From Lepidodermella squamata (Eukaryota; Gastrotricha): a DNA stretch of 64,000 nt. Position 1 is the stretch's first letter. Each line of letters begins with the position of its first letter. The notes under the pieces are model-generated. The model was not told the origin of the DNA and made no database searches. It worked only from the letters and a program-made list of their open reading frames with translations. The position numbers and the translations under genes were made by a program. This document shows positions 28,806-41,809 of this stretch, one piece after another. Location of the stretch: the NCBI GenBank assembly GCA_047495785.1, contig JBLDXI010000001.1, forward strand, positions 4,960,001 through 5,024,000, in the 5' to 3' direction.

Positions 28806-30149
28806 CTAGCGCTCTTGTTTGATGCTGAACAGCCCGCCTTCGTCATCGTTGTTGTCATCTTTATTATTCGGCTCTTCGTCATCCGAGCCGCCCACCGTCG
28901 ACCGCTCGTCATCGTCCGGAATCGTATCCGCCTCGTCGCTAGGCACGTCCTCAACCACAACCAACCGCCGTTTCGCCGGGGTGGCGATGGCTGAGGACGG
29001 AGTCGACTCGGCAGATCGTAAAATTTCGCCTCCTTTCGCTGGCGTTGTATCACTACTGGCATTCGACGCGCCTCGACCGCCCCTGCCTCGCCCTCGGCCT
29101 CGATTGCCGCTATTAGCAGCCGCTCGACCGCCGCGGCCGCCTCGGATCGTTTTCTTTGGGCTGTCGTCAGGAACGGCTTCTTTCATCGCCTCGTCCCGCC
29201 TTGCCCAAAAACTGAACCCCTCGGAATCTTCGAGATCGCGAATGTGGGTGGTTAGGTGGTTGATCTGAGCTTCAAATCCGTTGTAATGCTCGCGTTCCAA
29301 CTCAGCCCTGGCTGCTAGAGCTTCGTCTCGACTGGCGAGAAGTTTTTCCTAGAAATTTAAATTCTCAAATTTGGGGAAATATTTAAGCTGTCAATCGAAC
29401 CCTTTCAGCAAGCCATTCAGCAGATTCCTGGGCGCCTTTTTGAGAGTTGACAATTGTTTCGTAGGCTTCTCGTAGAAGTCGAGCCGGGTCGGCACTTGTT
29501 ACGCTGACTTCGCCCAATACTCTCTAAATTCAATAGTGCCGTGAAAAAGTTAAGTTGAGGGTTAACGAATTTGAAAATGATCAAGAATTTAATTCGAGCC
29601 TTCCCAGTTTTCGCAGTGCTCAGAAGCCGCGGCTCTCTTTTTTTGCCCATTGGTTTTTAACGCAACTTCTCAGATTAGAGGGTGAACGGAAAAATAGTCA
29701 ATTGATTGATAGAAAATCAAAAGACCCACGATCCCTTCTGGCTATCCTGATTTTCTCATCCTCTCATATTAAAATAATGCTTCAACTAACATCTCCGAAC
29801 TTCGTTTTCTCCCGCCAACACAGCTTGCCGTTCGCAATTATAACTGAAAATCCTTTCGATGAATCGCCGGCTGAATTCAGCTTGAAGGCACTCCTAAATC
29901 TGTCGAGGTAAGGCTCCGGCTGCAGTTTCAACGTCGCAATTTTCGCGGCTACGTCATCTCCCGATACTATGGAAAATGTCATGACAATGCATTGTTTGAG
30001 AATTCCACGCTGAACCTACGTGATCCCGTGAAGAATGCTCCCGAGCTGTTACAAATGACAAACTGAGCCGAGGCGAGGCTCCGGTCTTTCACCATTGCCG
30101 TCACCTTGACCCAGCCGGCCGGCTGAAGGTCGGCGATGCTCTCCTCCAT
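28806..30149 (-). CDS. XRCC4: XRCC4, DNA ligase IV cofactor
   Basis: Four exons: 30020-30149, 29791-29966, 29401-29523 and 28806-29348, all phase-compatible and giving 323 residues (human about 336). XRCC4 forms a dimer with a globular head and coiled-coil stalk that binds DNA ligase IV in non-homologous end joining. The head is recognisable from the strand pattern: SAQFVICNSSGAFFTG, then SGDDVAAKIATL, then a helix and GFSVIIANGKLCWREKT. The stalk follows, with ADPARLLREAYETIV and EKLLASRDEALAARAELE leading into a helix. The tail has RG repeats (GRGRGRGGRG) and an acidic end (PSDEADTIPDDDE) suited to CK2 phosphorylation and FHA-domain binding, as in other XRCC4 proteins. Head homologues XLF and PAXX are alternatives, but the stalk and length favour XRCC4. 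Confidence 0.87.
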
Positions 30150-30299
30150 GCAAAAGTATGTAAACAGTAATAACTAGAAACAACAACAACAACGGGGATG
30201 GTATAGTCGATCTTTCTTTATTTAGCTCTCAATTTTGTAATTGCATCTTCTTCCGCCAAAAACTACAGTGTATTTATCGACAATCAGCTCAATCGCTTT

Positions 30300-30866
30300 T
30301 TACGCCACAAGCGCGGAGGCCGTTTGGGAGGAACTGAAATAAGACGAATTAATTATAGTAGAAATGATCAGATGAGATTTGAAAACGCACTATTTCCAGG
30401 TAGGAGGAAGCACCTGCTTGGTCTTGTAGTAGCGCGCCAGACGGTGGATGCGGCTCTCGACGAGAATGAGGCGGAACTTGGCGTCGCGGTCCTTGCGGTT
30501 GCGCTCCAAGTGCTTGTGGATGGCGACCGCCTTCTTGATCAGGTGGTAGATGTCCTCGGGCATCTCGGGCGCGCAGCCCTTGGCGCGGAGGATGCGCAGG
30601 ATCTTGTTGCCGGTGACGAAACGCACCTGGGCGACGCCGTACGAGTCTCGCAGGATGACGCCGATTTGCGACGGGGTGAGACCCTTGCGCGACAGCTTGT
30701 AGATGTGCTCCTTCACTTCTTCCGAGGTCAGCTTCAGCCAGCTCGGAACCGAGCGGCGGTACGGAAGCGACGACTTCGAGATACCCTTACTGCAAATCGC
30801 AAACTTTAATCACTTCATCTCATTTGGAAAATTGAAAACTCACCCAGAGCTGTGCATACGACCCAT
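30300..30866 (-). CDS. RPS13: 40S ribosomal protein S13 (uS15)
   Basis: Three exons: 30844-30866, 30391-30789 and 30300-30333, giving 151 residues, the same length as human RPS13. The first exon encodes MGRMHSSG and the last the conserved C-terminus TASALVA. The core is nearly invariant: [62 protein letters not shown]. It is a structural protein of the small ribosomal subunit. It lies 150 bp before XRCC4 and 298 bp after SMARCD on the same strand. Confidence 0.98.
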
Positions 30867-31164
30867 TTTGCGTGCTTCGGTCGATTAAAGCGCTAATAAA
30901 AGCCTAAATCACAAAATGACCACAAAATAAATTAATAAAATGTTTTACTGTGAAGAAGACTGACACATGCGCGCGCGCTATTACACACTAGTATAAAACG
31001 AGAGAGAGAGAGATAGAGACAAGAAATAATAACAGAAAGTTAACTGATCATCACTTGTATGTTTTAAACATGAAGAAGAATTATCAGATAATTGGTCGAA
31101 TGATTCACGGGACAACACAAAAATTGCGCTCAATTTTATTGAGAAGAGATTATTAGCATATACG

Positions 31165-33141
31165 TCACTTGCCGCCGTTCATCAACGCCTGTTCGAGCTC
31201 GCCGCGACGCGCGTGGACTCGGTTGAAGAAGTAACGCATCACCGCCTCGCGAGTCGTCGGATCTTCGGATGAGAAGGCGGAGGAGCGACGGTCGTACTCG
31301 GGATTTCCCTCGCAGTCAGTCATCGTCTTAAGATCGGCGCATTGCGAGGCCAGCCACTTGTCGATGAACTGTTGCGGGTCGTTGGCGAAACCGGAGTAGA
31401 AATCGCGAGACGTCTTGCTCTTGTTGATCAACTCGACCGTTTCGATGATTTTCGAGTCTAATTGAGCAATTTCTTGTTGAGCCTGCAAATTGTAGATGAA
31501 CTGGTGCATCGAGCCAATCAGCGGATCGTCAACTTCGACCTCGATATCGTAACAAGATGTCCGCTTCGCATCAGTCTGACCCTCGCCAGGCCCAACGGCA
31601 ACAACATGCTGAACGATGATCGGCTCCGGCGGCAATAGAAGGCGAGTTATTGCTTGAGGAATGTCTGGGAATCGAATTCGCTCCACCTCGAAAATCTGCT
31701 GCAGGTACTTGTCGCAAATCACCACGTCACGTTCGTGAGGATCTTGCAAGCGATGGGTTCGAATGTATTGCCATAAAGCCATGATAATCGCATTTCTTGT
31801 CTGGGTATGAATGCCTAATAATCGGGCAAGTCGAGCGTCCAATTTGAACTGAGGCGGTTGATAGTCCAGCATGAAATGCAGTTTGCAAACCACGTTTTGC
31901 TCACCGGGTCGTTTCACTTGGAATCCATCAGTTTCTTGTGTCGTCGCCATTCGATGCCATTCTACCAAGTAATTCTCGGGACCGTAGATATTTTTATCAA
32001 GCTCAATAACGAGGCTCTTGAAAAACGAAGAAAACTTCCGACGGAACTTGGCAGGATCGGCAACTTTCCCGGTAGCTGGGTCATCGAGCAAACGGCCTTC
32101 AACGCGCAATTCCCATGAAGGCGTTCTGTCGTCAGGATTTTCAGAGTCAACATTGGCAGGAAAAAATGAACTGTTAATAAAAATACGAAGCTTCTTCCGC
32201 AGCTTCAAAGGCTTCTTCAACACTTCTTGCACTTCAAGGCGTTTACGCTGGATAGTTTCATCAATCTTTTTCTCGAATTGCAGCAATTCCATGTAAGCTT
32301 GACTCTCTGGAACAATTTCTTGAATGCGATCAGTCAACAGTTTGTCACTTAACCGCTTCTTCTTTTTTGTCACTTTCCCACCGTGAACAATGCCGGAAAG
32401 CTGCTGAGATTGAGAAGAAATCGGCGCATGGCCTTGAGAAGGCGGACCAGGTGGGCCCATTTGCGAGGAAGGAACTCCTTGAGATCCAGGATGACCGTGA
32501 CCCATATGTGGCGCTGGCATAGGAGCAATGCTTCTGCCTCGGCTACGATCGGCGCTATTATCAACAGCTGATGGAGTCGGGTAACTGTGAGGGTACTGGC
32601 CTCCAGGAGCTGGAGCTTGGCCGCCTGGTGGATGCCCTACCGCACCAGGGGGCATATACTGATTTGACATTACATTACCACTGACTGGAGGTTGTTGAGA
32701 TGACATTGCTTGACCAGGATGCATCATCATTCTCGCACCAGGTTGACCGCCGTAACCTCCAGGTTGCATGCCGGGCTGCATTCCCATAGGCGATTGGCCT
32801 GGGTATTGACCACCAGGACGCATCATTGATTGTGGAGGCTGAGACATTGGTCGAGGATACATTTGCGGAGTTCCGCCAGGTTGCATTTGTCCTGACGGTT
32901 GATTTGGTTGCGGCTGCCCAGGTTGGCCCTGATAGACTTGAACCATTTGGCCACCTGGTCCCATAGCATAGCGAGGGGGAACACCGCCCGGTTGCTGTCC
33001 CCATTGCATACCTTGTTGCATTCCTTGCATGTGAGGAGGTCGTTGCTGCATCATGGCGTTTGGATACCCAGCAGGGGTGCCCTGCTGAGGAGGATAAGGC
33101 CCGGGCACCTGGCCCATGGGCTGTTGATTCATATTACTCAT
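31165..33141 (-). CDS. SMARCD1: SWI/SNF subunit BAF60 (SMARCD family), SWIB domain
   Basis: Intronless, 658 residues. BAF60 proteins link SWI/SNF chromatin remodellers to transcription factors. Residues 1-255 are Gly/Pro/Gln/Met-rich and disordered. The conserved region starts at KKKKRLSDKLL (about 257) and runs through KKPLKLRKKLRIFINSSF. The SWIB domain, related to the MDM2 fold, spans about 432-500: FKLDARLARLLG, ALWQYIRTHRLQD, CDKYLQQIFEV, FPDIPQAITRLL. The C-terminal part (DFYSGFANDPQQFIDKWLAS) is also typical. Vertebrates have three paralogues, so the symbol denotes the family. The absence of introns in a gene this long is notable here. A CTGTAG acceptor lies 15 bases before the ATG. 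Confidence 0.96.
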   Translation of the reverse strand: MSNMNQQPMGQVPGPYPPQQGTPAGYPNAMMQQRPPHMQGMQQGMQWGQQPGGVPPRYAMGPGGQMVQVYQGQPGQPQPNQPSGQMQPGGTPQMYPRPMSQPPQSMMRPGGQYPGQSPMGMQPGMQPGGYGGQPGARMMMHPGQAMSSQQPPVSGNVMSNQYMPPGAVGHPPGGQAPAPGGQYPHSYPTPSAVDNSADRSRGRSIAPMPAPHMGHGHPGSQGVPSSQMGPPGPPSQGHAPISSQSQQLSGIVHGGKVTKKKKRLSDKLLTDRIQEIVPESQAYMELLQFEKKIDETIQRKRLEVQEVLKKPLKLRKKLRIFINSSFFPANVDSENPDDRTPSWELRVEGRLLDDPATGKVADPAKFRRKFSSFFKSLVIELDKNIYGPENYLVEWHRMATTQETDGFQVKRPGEQNVVCKLHFMLDYQPPQFKLDARLARLLGIHTQTRNAIIMALWQYIRTHRLQDPHERDVVICDKYLQQIFEVERIRFPDIPQAITRLLLPPEPIIVQHVVAVGPGEGQTDAKRTSCYDIEVEVDDPLIGSMHQFIYNLQAQQEIAQLDSKIIETVELINKSKTSRDFYSGFANDPQQFIDKWLASQCADLKTMTDCEGNPEYDRRSSAFSSEDPTTREAVMRYFFNRVHARRGELEQALMNGGK

Positions 33142-34270
33142 AGAACTGTCAATAATCTACAGAACAAAAAAACGAATAAAAATCAAGTGTTAAGGATAAT
33201 GCAATGGATCCAAGTTTCACACGTCGAGGAGCAACGCTAACACGCGCCGGCATAACTTAATCACTCGTCGGTAAAATCAAGGCCAATGACAAAAACAAGA
33301 TCGGGCAAAGGAGAATGAATAGTGAATAGAGTCGATAAAAGATGATTCCCGCACATCACGTTCACTTATCACCGGCGATAACTACGCGATCGCTTGGAAA
33401 AACCGAGAAATCGCCGATTTCAACTCGAGTCGGGCGAACGCGCGGCTCGAAATCGCCGTTCCAGCAAAAATAGATCAAATTCAATTTCTAAAAAACACAC
33501 GCCTTTTACAGTTTTTATCGCGCGTTTTATCATTCTGTAAAATTTTGTGGCTAAAGTATCGCAGCAATCGCTGCAGGGTTTTGTGACCTTGACAAACGAA
33601 AGGAATGTCTTTGTTGAACAATCTCGATCGATGAGTCTTCTTTACAGCAGGTGGAGCAGGTAGCCGCTATACCCCATCGTAATCACCATTAAAAAGCGTC
33701 TCTTTCATTGCTTCTCTTTGTGTTACAATCTTTCTCGCTGCCTCGATTCCACATCAAAGATGCCCCCATCCTAAAAGAAGCAGGAAGCAGCCGCAGATCG
33801 CGAATCGCGAACGAGGGAGAGCTGTGGTGGAAGCATATCTGCAATGCAGTGAAGTCTTGTACAAACAAGTATTATACTACTACTACTACTCTTATTTGTG
33901 ATGTAGACTTTTAGTGAGGTAACGGTAACCAGTGATCAGTTTAAACAAGTTGGTTTAAAGATGCTTCAATATGGCTTAGCTTGACCTGGCTACATAGGTC
34001 TTATCCAAGTCCCAAGTCGTTTGGTTTGTTTGTTCTTTAGGAACGAGGAATGAATTGACCTATGAAGGCATATCACTGGGATATTATAGTGAAAATATTC
34101 TCCATATCATTAATTATTATGGGTTAACAGTTAGGAAATTGGCACCAACCCATTATAGGTAATACCCTTCTAAACGGTTAGGTAATATCTCCCACAATAT
34201 AATCACATCGCATTGAAACTAACGTTGGAAAAGCACTAATATGACCACATTTTGACTATTGTTTTAGGTC
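33142..34270. other. divergent upstream region between SMARCD and COLGALT
   Basis: It holds the promoters of both genes. No TATA box is obvious and no gene was seen. Confidence 0.5.
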
Positions 34271-36040
34271 ATGATTATTTATTTGTTACTGTCTTTGGCT
34301 GCCTCGGCATTCAGCGCAGTTGCGGCAGCCGATGATGTGCCGACAGTGTGCGTATCCATATTAATTAGAAACAAGGAACATTCCTTACCCTATGTGCTGG
34401 GTGCTCTTGAACGGCAAAATTATCCGAAGGACAAAATTTATTTATGGATCGAATTGGATCACACAGTTGATGCTAGCCAAGAAGTTGTTGAAAAATGGCT
34501 AACTCGTGTTCGTGACATGTACCGCAATGTTCATTTCTTAGCAGCTAATGAGCCCAAGACTTACGCCGATCAAATTAGCGACATGGATTGGACTGATGAG
34601 CGAATGGACAACGTTGCGGAGCTCAAAGGCGCTGCGATGAAATATGCGCGAGATGTTTCCGCTGATTACGTTTTCTTGCTAGATGCTGACGTCGTTTTGA
34701 TGAATCCGAATACTTTGACCGAACTTGTTTCTCTAAAGAAACCTGTCATTGCTCCGATGCTTGATTCGACATCTCTTTTCTCAAATTTCTGGGGTGGCAT
34801 GGACGATAAAGGTTATTATAAACGAGTGCCGAACTACATTCCGATAAGGGAGCGTGAAATTCATGGAGTTTACGAAGTTCCAATGGTGAACTCGGCCGTT
34901 TTGATTGATCTACACGCGCCGGGGACTTCATCACTCACGTTCCGCAGCAGAGATCTCCCCGATGTTCCGCGAGAAGATATCATAATATTCGCATTTTCTG
35001 CTGCTAGAAGTGGCGTTAGATCATTTGTTACTAATTCAGCATTCTACGGATACATGCCTATTCCAAGGGAGCCTGAGCAAACCTTGGCGGACGAAGTTGC
35101 TCACTTCCGCCAGCTTACAACTAACAAAAAGGTTCTGCGTAATTTCGAAAATATACCCGAGCCGTTCGACTACAGCGCTGTTCCGTCGACTAAACTTGGT
35201 TTTGATGAAATTTACATGATTAACTTGGTGAGACGGCCGGAACGTGCTGAAACTATGAAGCGATTACTTCGCATATTCAACATCGACTACCGCTATTTCC
35301 CCGCCGTTGACGGTAAAGAACTAAATACCTCTTATTTAACCACATTGGGCGTTAAACAGCTCGAAGGTTACGAAGACCCTTACCATAAACGACCGTTGAA
35401 AATGGGCGAAATCGGATGCTTCCTCAGTCATTACTTCATCTGGGAGGATATGGTGAAAAATAACTACGAACGAATTTTGATAATCGAAGACGATGCTCAA
35501 TTGGAGCCAAATTTCAGTGATGGAATTCAAATTGCGATGGAAGATGCTGATCGTTTAGTCCCAGACTGGGATCTTCTTTACGTTGGTCGTAAAATCATGG
35601 ATACGAATAACGAGTTTTACGTCGAAGGATCCTCCCATTTAGTTTACCCTGGCTATACATATTGGACAGTTGGTTATGTTTTGAATCTCTCAGGTGCTAA
35701 AAAATTCTTGGCTCAAGAGCCTTTGGCAAGAATGGTTGCCGTCGATGAATTCATCCCGATAATGTTCAACAAAAATTCGAACGAAAATTGGTTGCTAAAG
35801 TTTGAAAATCGCAATTTGGTCGCGCTATCCGTTAGCCCACTTTTGATTTTCCCTCAACTGTATACGAATGAAGAGGGCTACGTATCGGATACCGAAGCTT
35901 CCAATATCGCGGACGCTGACATTATTCCGCCATCGGAACCTCAGCTCCACGCAAAAAGCGTGAATACCGGCGAGGTCGATTTCGAATCTGGCAACTTCCG
36001 AGGTGACGTTGGACTCGATACTGCTCATGGCGAGCTGTAA
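34271..36040 (+). CDS. COLGALT1: procollagen galactosyltransferase (GT25 family)
   Basis: Intronless, 589 residues. The enzyme transfers galactose from UDP-galactose to hydroxylysine of collagens in the ER. A signal peptide is present (IIYLLLSLAASAFSAVAAA). The N-terminal glycosyltransferase half has VSILIRNKEHSLPYVLGAL and the DxD-type YVFLLDADVVLM (about residue 134). The C-terminal GT25 half begins about residue 317 with MINLVRRPERAETM and has FPAVDGKEL, MGEIGCFLSHYFIWE and the metal-binding IIEDDAQLEP (about 404). It ends HGEL, resembling the RDEL retention tail of vertebrate COLGALT1. SF3A2 follows 265 bp downstream on the same strand, with AATAAA at 36233-36238 between them. Confidence 0.95.
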   Translation: MIIYLLLSLAASAFSAVAAADDVPTVCVSILIRNKEHSLPYVLGALERQNYPKDKIYLWIELDHTVDASQEVVEKWLTRVRDMYRNVHFLAANEPKTYADQISDMDWTDERMDNVAELKGAAMKYARDVSADYVFLLDADVVLMNPNTLTELVSLKKPVIAPMLDSTSLFSNFWGGMDDKGYYKRVPNYIPIREREIHGVYEVPMVNSAVLIDLHAPGTSSLTFRSRDLPDVPREDIIIFAFSAARSGVRSFVTNSAFYGYMPIPREPEQTLADEVAHFRQLTTNKKVLRNFENIPEPFDYSAVPSTKLGFDEIYMINLVRRPERAETMKRLLRIFNIDYRYFPAVDGKELNTSYLTTLGVKQLEGYEDPYHKRPLKMGEIGCFLSHYFIWEDMVKNNYERILIIEDDAQLEPNFSDGIQIAMEDADRLVPDWDLLYVGRKIMDTNNEFYVEGSSHLVYPGYTYWTVGYVLNLSGAKKFLAQEPLARMVAVDEFIPIMFNKNSNENWLLKFENRNLVALSVSPLLIFPQLYTNEEGYVSDTEASNIADADIIPPSEPQLHAKSVNTGEVDFESGNFRGDVGLDTAHGEL

Positions 36041-36305
36041 TGGCTCATCAAAATTCCGCCTCGAATCTGCCCAAAGTCTTAGTTTATTAACTGTGATTTT
36101 TCAAAAAATCGCCTCATTTCTCGTGCAACGTGTTTTTTGTTAATGGCTTGACTGCTTTATTTCGAACCCGGCATGTTATCATTATTAGTAATTTATTGGA
36201 TCATGAAAATGATATTAGTATTGCATTCCGATAATAAAATCGAGTCTCAGTTTTTTCCTTGGAATATTCTATAACCGTTTGTTGGTTTTTTTTTAGATTT
36301 TTTAA

Positions 36306-37310
36306 ATGGATTTTCAAAATCGAGCCGGTGGCAAAACCGGCGGTGGTGGCGTCGCGAGTTTTTCCGAGTCAAATCGAGACCGTCGCGATCGGTTGGCGAA
36401 ATTAGCATTGGAAATTATCGATCTTGCTAAGGATCCTTACTTCATCAAGAACCATCTCGGAACTTACGAATGCAAACTGTGTTTGACCCTGCACAGCAAT
36501 GAGGGCAGTTACTTGGCTCATACCCAAGGCAAAAAGCATCAGGCCAACTTGTAAGTCCTCGTTTTCAGCTCTATTTGTTACATATTTTAATTTTTGAAAT
36601 TTCTTCATTAAGGGCTAAACGCGCAGCAAAGGAGGCGAAAGAAGCGCCTGGTTCAACTACGATCGAAAAGCCAAAAGTTGACGTGAAAAAATTCGTAAAA
36701 ATCGGCCGGCCCGGTTACAAAGTGACGAAGCAACGCGATCCAGACACGGGCATCCAGAGCCTGCTGTTTCAAGTTGATTTTCCGGAAATCAACGAGAACA
36801 TCTACCCTCGCCACCGTTTCATGTCGGCCTACGAGCAGCACCAAGAGCCGCCAGACAGGCGGTGGCAGTACTTGTTGTTCGCGGCTGAGCCTTACGAAAC
36901 AATCGCTTTCAAAATTCCGAGTCGAGAAATCGATAAGGACTCGAGTACGTACTGGTCGACTTGGAACAAGGAAACCAAGCAGTTTTTCCTTCAGGTAGGC
37001 TTCATTTTGCTATTCTTTCTAACAGGTCTCAAATGAGAAAATGACTCAGTTTTGGTAGCAGTCGTTCTGAAGACGTGTTTTCAATTCATTTTAATGCTTT
37101 CAGTTTGCTTTCCGACCCGAGGGCATGACCCGCGGCCCTGGTCCGTCCGGTCTTGAAGATATGGCTTCGGCTCCTCTGATCACCCTGCAAGCTCAAGCTC
37201 TGCCTCCGCCTCCGCCGCCGCCTCCAATGCTAGGCGTCCGACAAGTGGCGCCTTACGCCGGCCAAATGATGATGATGATGCCCATGGGGACTCGTTTACC
37301 CTACGGCTAA
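36306..37310 (+). CDS. SF3A2: splicing factor 3A subunit 2 (SF3A66/PRP11)
   Basis: Three exons: 36306-36550, 36613-36994 and 37104-37310, giving 277 residues. SF3A2 belongs to the SF3a complex of the U2 snRNP and is needed for branch-site recognition. The start MDFQNRAGGKTGGGGVAS is near-universal in the family. The matrin-type zinc finger is CKLCLTLHSNEGSYLAHTQG followed by KKH (about residues 56-78). GRPGYKVTKQRDP and the region YLLFAAEPYETIAFKIPS complete the conserved part. The C-terminal proline tail is short (one PPPPPPPM run) compared with the long repeats of the human protein. A polypyrimidine tract and TTTAG lie directly upstream of the ATG. Confidence 0.97.
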
Positions 37311-37350
37311 TAGCTAACTGTTCACCAATGATTTTGTAATGTGACTGTGA

Positions 37351-37390
37351 AATAAAAGTCAGCTCAAGTTTGTCAAATCTGTTTTTATTT
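37351..37390. terminator. overlapping convergent poly(A) signals
   Basis: AATAAA near 37351 serves SF3A2. TTTATT near 37384, read on the minus strand as AATAAA, serves TYMS. The two 3' ends overlap within the 138 bp between stop codons. Confidence 0.6.
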
Positions 37391-37448
37391 CGCAATAAGA
37401 ACCGGGAAAGTTTAAAACAATTGAAAAGCAAAGAAATACTAGTTTCAT

Positions 37449-38619
<1,171 letters not shown>

Positions 38620-40096
38620 AAACTAATTTCAGCAAATAGGAGCGAAATTCCGATAAAAGCGAATATCATGAAGCAGTAACTTCCATGACTTGGAAAATTT
38701 TCTAAGACAGCCGGCGGTGGGCTATGTTGCTGGCTACTTAGACAATGGTGGGTGTGATCGAAAGATAAACCGTAGCTAACTATTAGTTAACTAGTAGTTG
38801 GGCTACATGAGTGCATACAAAAGTTCTTATAGTTATCTAGCAGTTAGATTTAATACATCCACCAATAGTCTAGGTAAAGGAATTTGAGAGCTGCAACCCG
38901 CTTTTTAAGCGGTAGAAAATCAGCTTAGGCCGAATACGAGTACGAATACGAGCCGAATACGAGCCGAATATGAGTATTGTTCATAGTGCGGCACAATGTC
39001 ACGCGTGATCGATCCGGTATTCCGTTAAGGTCGAGTGATAGATCGTGATTCGGCAAGGCCATGATGCCAACAATATACAAACCTGCCACCTGCCAGATTA
39101 TCCTACACCAATCTAACTGAGCTTTGGACCGACTTGGAGCGGAACGTTCTGTCAGCCTGCAGCCATACCTAATGAATACAAAGCTTCCAAGGAAGCAACT
39201 CGAAACCTTGACACAAGCAAATGGAGCTGAAGCTCTGGGAAAGGTTTACTAACTACTAACTGCTCCTTAAAGGTCCTTAAACAAAGTAATCCAGTAACTT
39301 CTGACGACCTATTTCGACACGACCCAGGCATTAATCCGACACCCGAGTTAGTTCTCCACTTGACAAAAAATGCCGCTTTTCGTTTTGCATGCTGAGAATA
39401 TTCAAATTTCCCGCCTCAGAACCGCAGATTTCAATTTTCCAAGGTCGCTTTTAAAATGAATGTCTATTTGATTATTTTTTGAGTCAATGATATTACTATA
39501 TGTAATTTTGGAAAAAATGGAATTTATATATCCTTCACCTTTCTCGAAACCACGTGCTCTGCACTATGCCGGTTCAGCTTCGTCGTTTGTTGCGCGTAAC
39601 AATCGCGGACCCTCCTACCGAACAACGTGTCACGCTGAAAGAGTTGCCGAGATTTTCAAAACATGTTAGGTGATCACGATCGATTAACGTTGCTATGTTG
39701 ATGCTTTGTGATTGTCTGCAACCCTGATTTATTAATCACCAACTACAATCGGTTACTCAGTACTTAATGAGGCTTTCAATCAAGCTTAACTTAACCTGAG
39801 TCTTGGTTTCTACTCTCGACTCCCAATGCAATACACAGCAATACCATGATGGTGTGTTAAAGTATTGGTTTGAAAAAGCAATTTATTTGCTTATCGCTCT
39901 TGGTCTCAATGCGTCACTTTGCGAGACATCTTGTGGGGTGTCGTCTCGCATGTATTATTGTTTTGAATAAGTATCCACTGTTGGATTGCCTGAGTCTAGA
40001 TTTCAGTATTCATCCTTCCAAGATTTGTTATCTGCCGCCATTAGTTCTGCATAGATCATACATATTGATATATGTTATCTGCTTTTTAGATTTGAC
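38620..40096. other. intergenic between TYMS and TOMM40
   Basis: It contains a short tandem array of GCCGAATACGAG-type units near 38930-38965. No supported gene was found. Confidence 0.45.
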
Positions 40097-41207
40097 ATGG
40101 GTAGTGCATTGTCTGTTTCGGCAGCTGGCCCTCCTGCGGCAGCTCCTCCGCCGCCTGTTGCTGCTCCAAGCCCATCTCCTACTACTGCTATTGCATTGGA
40201 GAGAAATGAAGAGACCGTTGCTCATCCGGGGGCATTCGAGGAGCTCCATAAGCGAACTAAGGAAATCTTGCCGCAGCTGTTCGAGGGCGGAAAATTCACG
40301 GTTAACAAACCATTGTCAAACCATTTCCAAATTTCTCACACTTTCACCATGAGTGGCGCTCAAAATTCTGGGTACAAGTTCGGCGCCACTTACGTTGGTA
40401 ATAAGCAACCTTCGCCAACTGAAATGTATCCTGTTATGATGGGAGAAGTCTCGTTGTCAGGAGATTGCATGGCAAATGTCATTCATCAGTTGACTGACTC
40501 AACTCGTGTCAAGGGTGTTGTCCAGGTCCAGAAAAACGAGTGGGCTGCTCAACAAGGTTCGATCGACTACAAAGGTCGAGATTTTACTGCTTCATTAACA
40601 GCAGTCAACCCTGATTTGTTCAGCGGTCAAGGTATGCAAATATTTTATTTCATGACGATGCTATCATAACATGTGCTCAAATAGGCATTCTTGTTACCCA
40701 ATATCTCCAAAATGTTTCTCAGCGTCTCGCTTTGGGCGCTGAATTACTTTATCAACGGAACCAGCGGGCGCCCGGTGGCCACATGGGCGTTCTTACGGTC
40801 GGCGGTCGCTATATTGGCGATAATTGGCAAGTTTCTGCGTCTTTCACGCCAGATGCTGCCGCTGCTCACATTTCGTATTATCACAAGATTATCGACAACT
40901 TCAAAATGGGTAATTGCTCTCTATTAAAAAAAACCTGCTGTGCTCATTGGGATGAATTTGATAATAATTATTAGGTGCTGAGTTGGAAGTTTCCGGTCGC
41001 ATGGGCGAAGCTACAGCTACTGTGGGCTACGAATACGAGCTGCAGCCAGCGAATTTGATGTTTAGAGCTCAAATGGACACGAATTGGAATGTTGGAGCAG
41101 TATTCGAAAAACGCCTCCTGCCACTGCCTTTCACCTTATCCCTCTGTGGTATCATCAATGCCGCCCAAAGCGCTCATCGATTCGGTATCGGCATGACCAT
41201 TGGCTGA
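40097..41207 (+). CDS. TOMM40: TOM40 mitochondrial import channel
   Basis: Three exons: 40097-40631, 40685-40909 and 40975-41207, giving 330 residues. Tom40 is the beta-barrel pore of the outer-membrane translocase through which nearly all nuclear-encoded mitochondrial proteins pass. A disordered Ala/Pro N-terminus (about 45 residues) leads to HPGAFEELHKRTKEILPQLF, the conserved helix before the barrel. Strand motifs follow: NKPLSNHFQISHTFTMS, GYKFGATYVGNK, GRDFTASLTAVNPD, GAELLYQRNQRAPGGHMGVL, GYEYELQPANLMFRAQMD, and FGIGMTIG, which ends the barrel with a beta-signal-like end. A CTTTTTAG tract lies ten bases before the ATG. AATAAA is near 41384. Confidence 0.96.
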
Positions 41208-41394
41208 TTTTTCCAAGCCGCTAACGAATGGCTTACAATGCAATGATTCTAATCATGTACTATGGGCAAACGCTTTTTCCACATTCAATCAAATTTGTTG
41301 TCAGATTGACCGGGTTTTCGAGATAGAAATATAACTCTATATATGTATGAAAGGATAGAAAACAATTTTTACGCTGGATATAAATAAATTGAAT

Positions 41395-41745
41395 TGTGCC
41401 ATTGGTATTTTGACCATTTTCTTCCTCTTCCGTCTCTTTCTTCCTTCTGTTCTTCCACTATTCTTCCACTCTTCTTCCATCTCTCTTCCTTAGGGCCGCG
41501 CTGGCCTCTGCGCGCGGCGCTCTTCCTTTTCTTCCTTTTATAGAAAAAACTGGTGTTTTGAGTCACTGACGAGCCAATCAGCTCGCGACAAGTTTCATTT
41601 CAAAAATTATTAAGGCGCATTTTTTATTAATTTTTGAATACTTTGTTGTGCGTGCAATAAGTCGCTATTTAGTTGCTGTTCATCACGTGCGCACAGCACG
41701 ACGATCTCAATAAAGCAAAATGTGTACAAAAACAGCTATAGGGAG
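41395..41745 (-). mobile_element. dispersed repeat, copy 2 (inverted relative to 26 kb)
   Basis: Reverse-complement relative of 25925-26295. The GC-rich core and purine tract (41420-41540) are highly similar, and the TATA-like TATAGAAAA is degraded. The outer part (41640-41745) is more diverged but still alignable (AATAAAGCAAAATG against AGTAAAACAAAATG). Confidence 0.75.
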
Positions 41746-41809
41746 CGAGTCCACCTCCCATCTTCCCTCCTGGTCCCCTAACAACCGCGTAGGCGAACAC
41801 GGAGTGTGT

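Noticed and set aside
30324-30809. A 161-residue plus-strand ORF
   Set aside because: It is the exact antisense of RPS13 exon 2.
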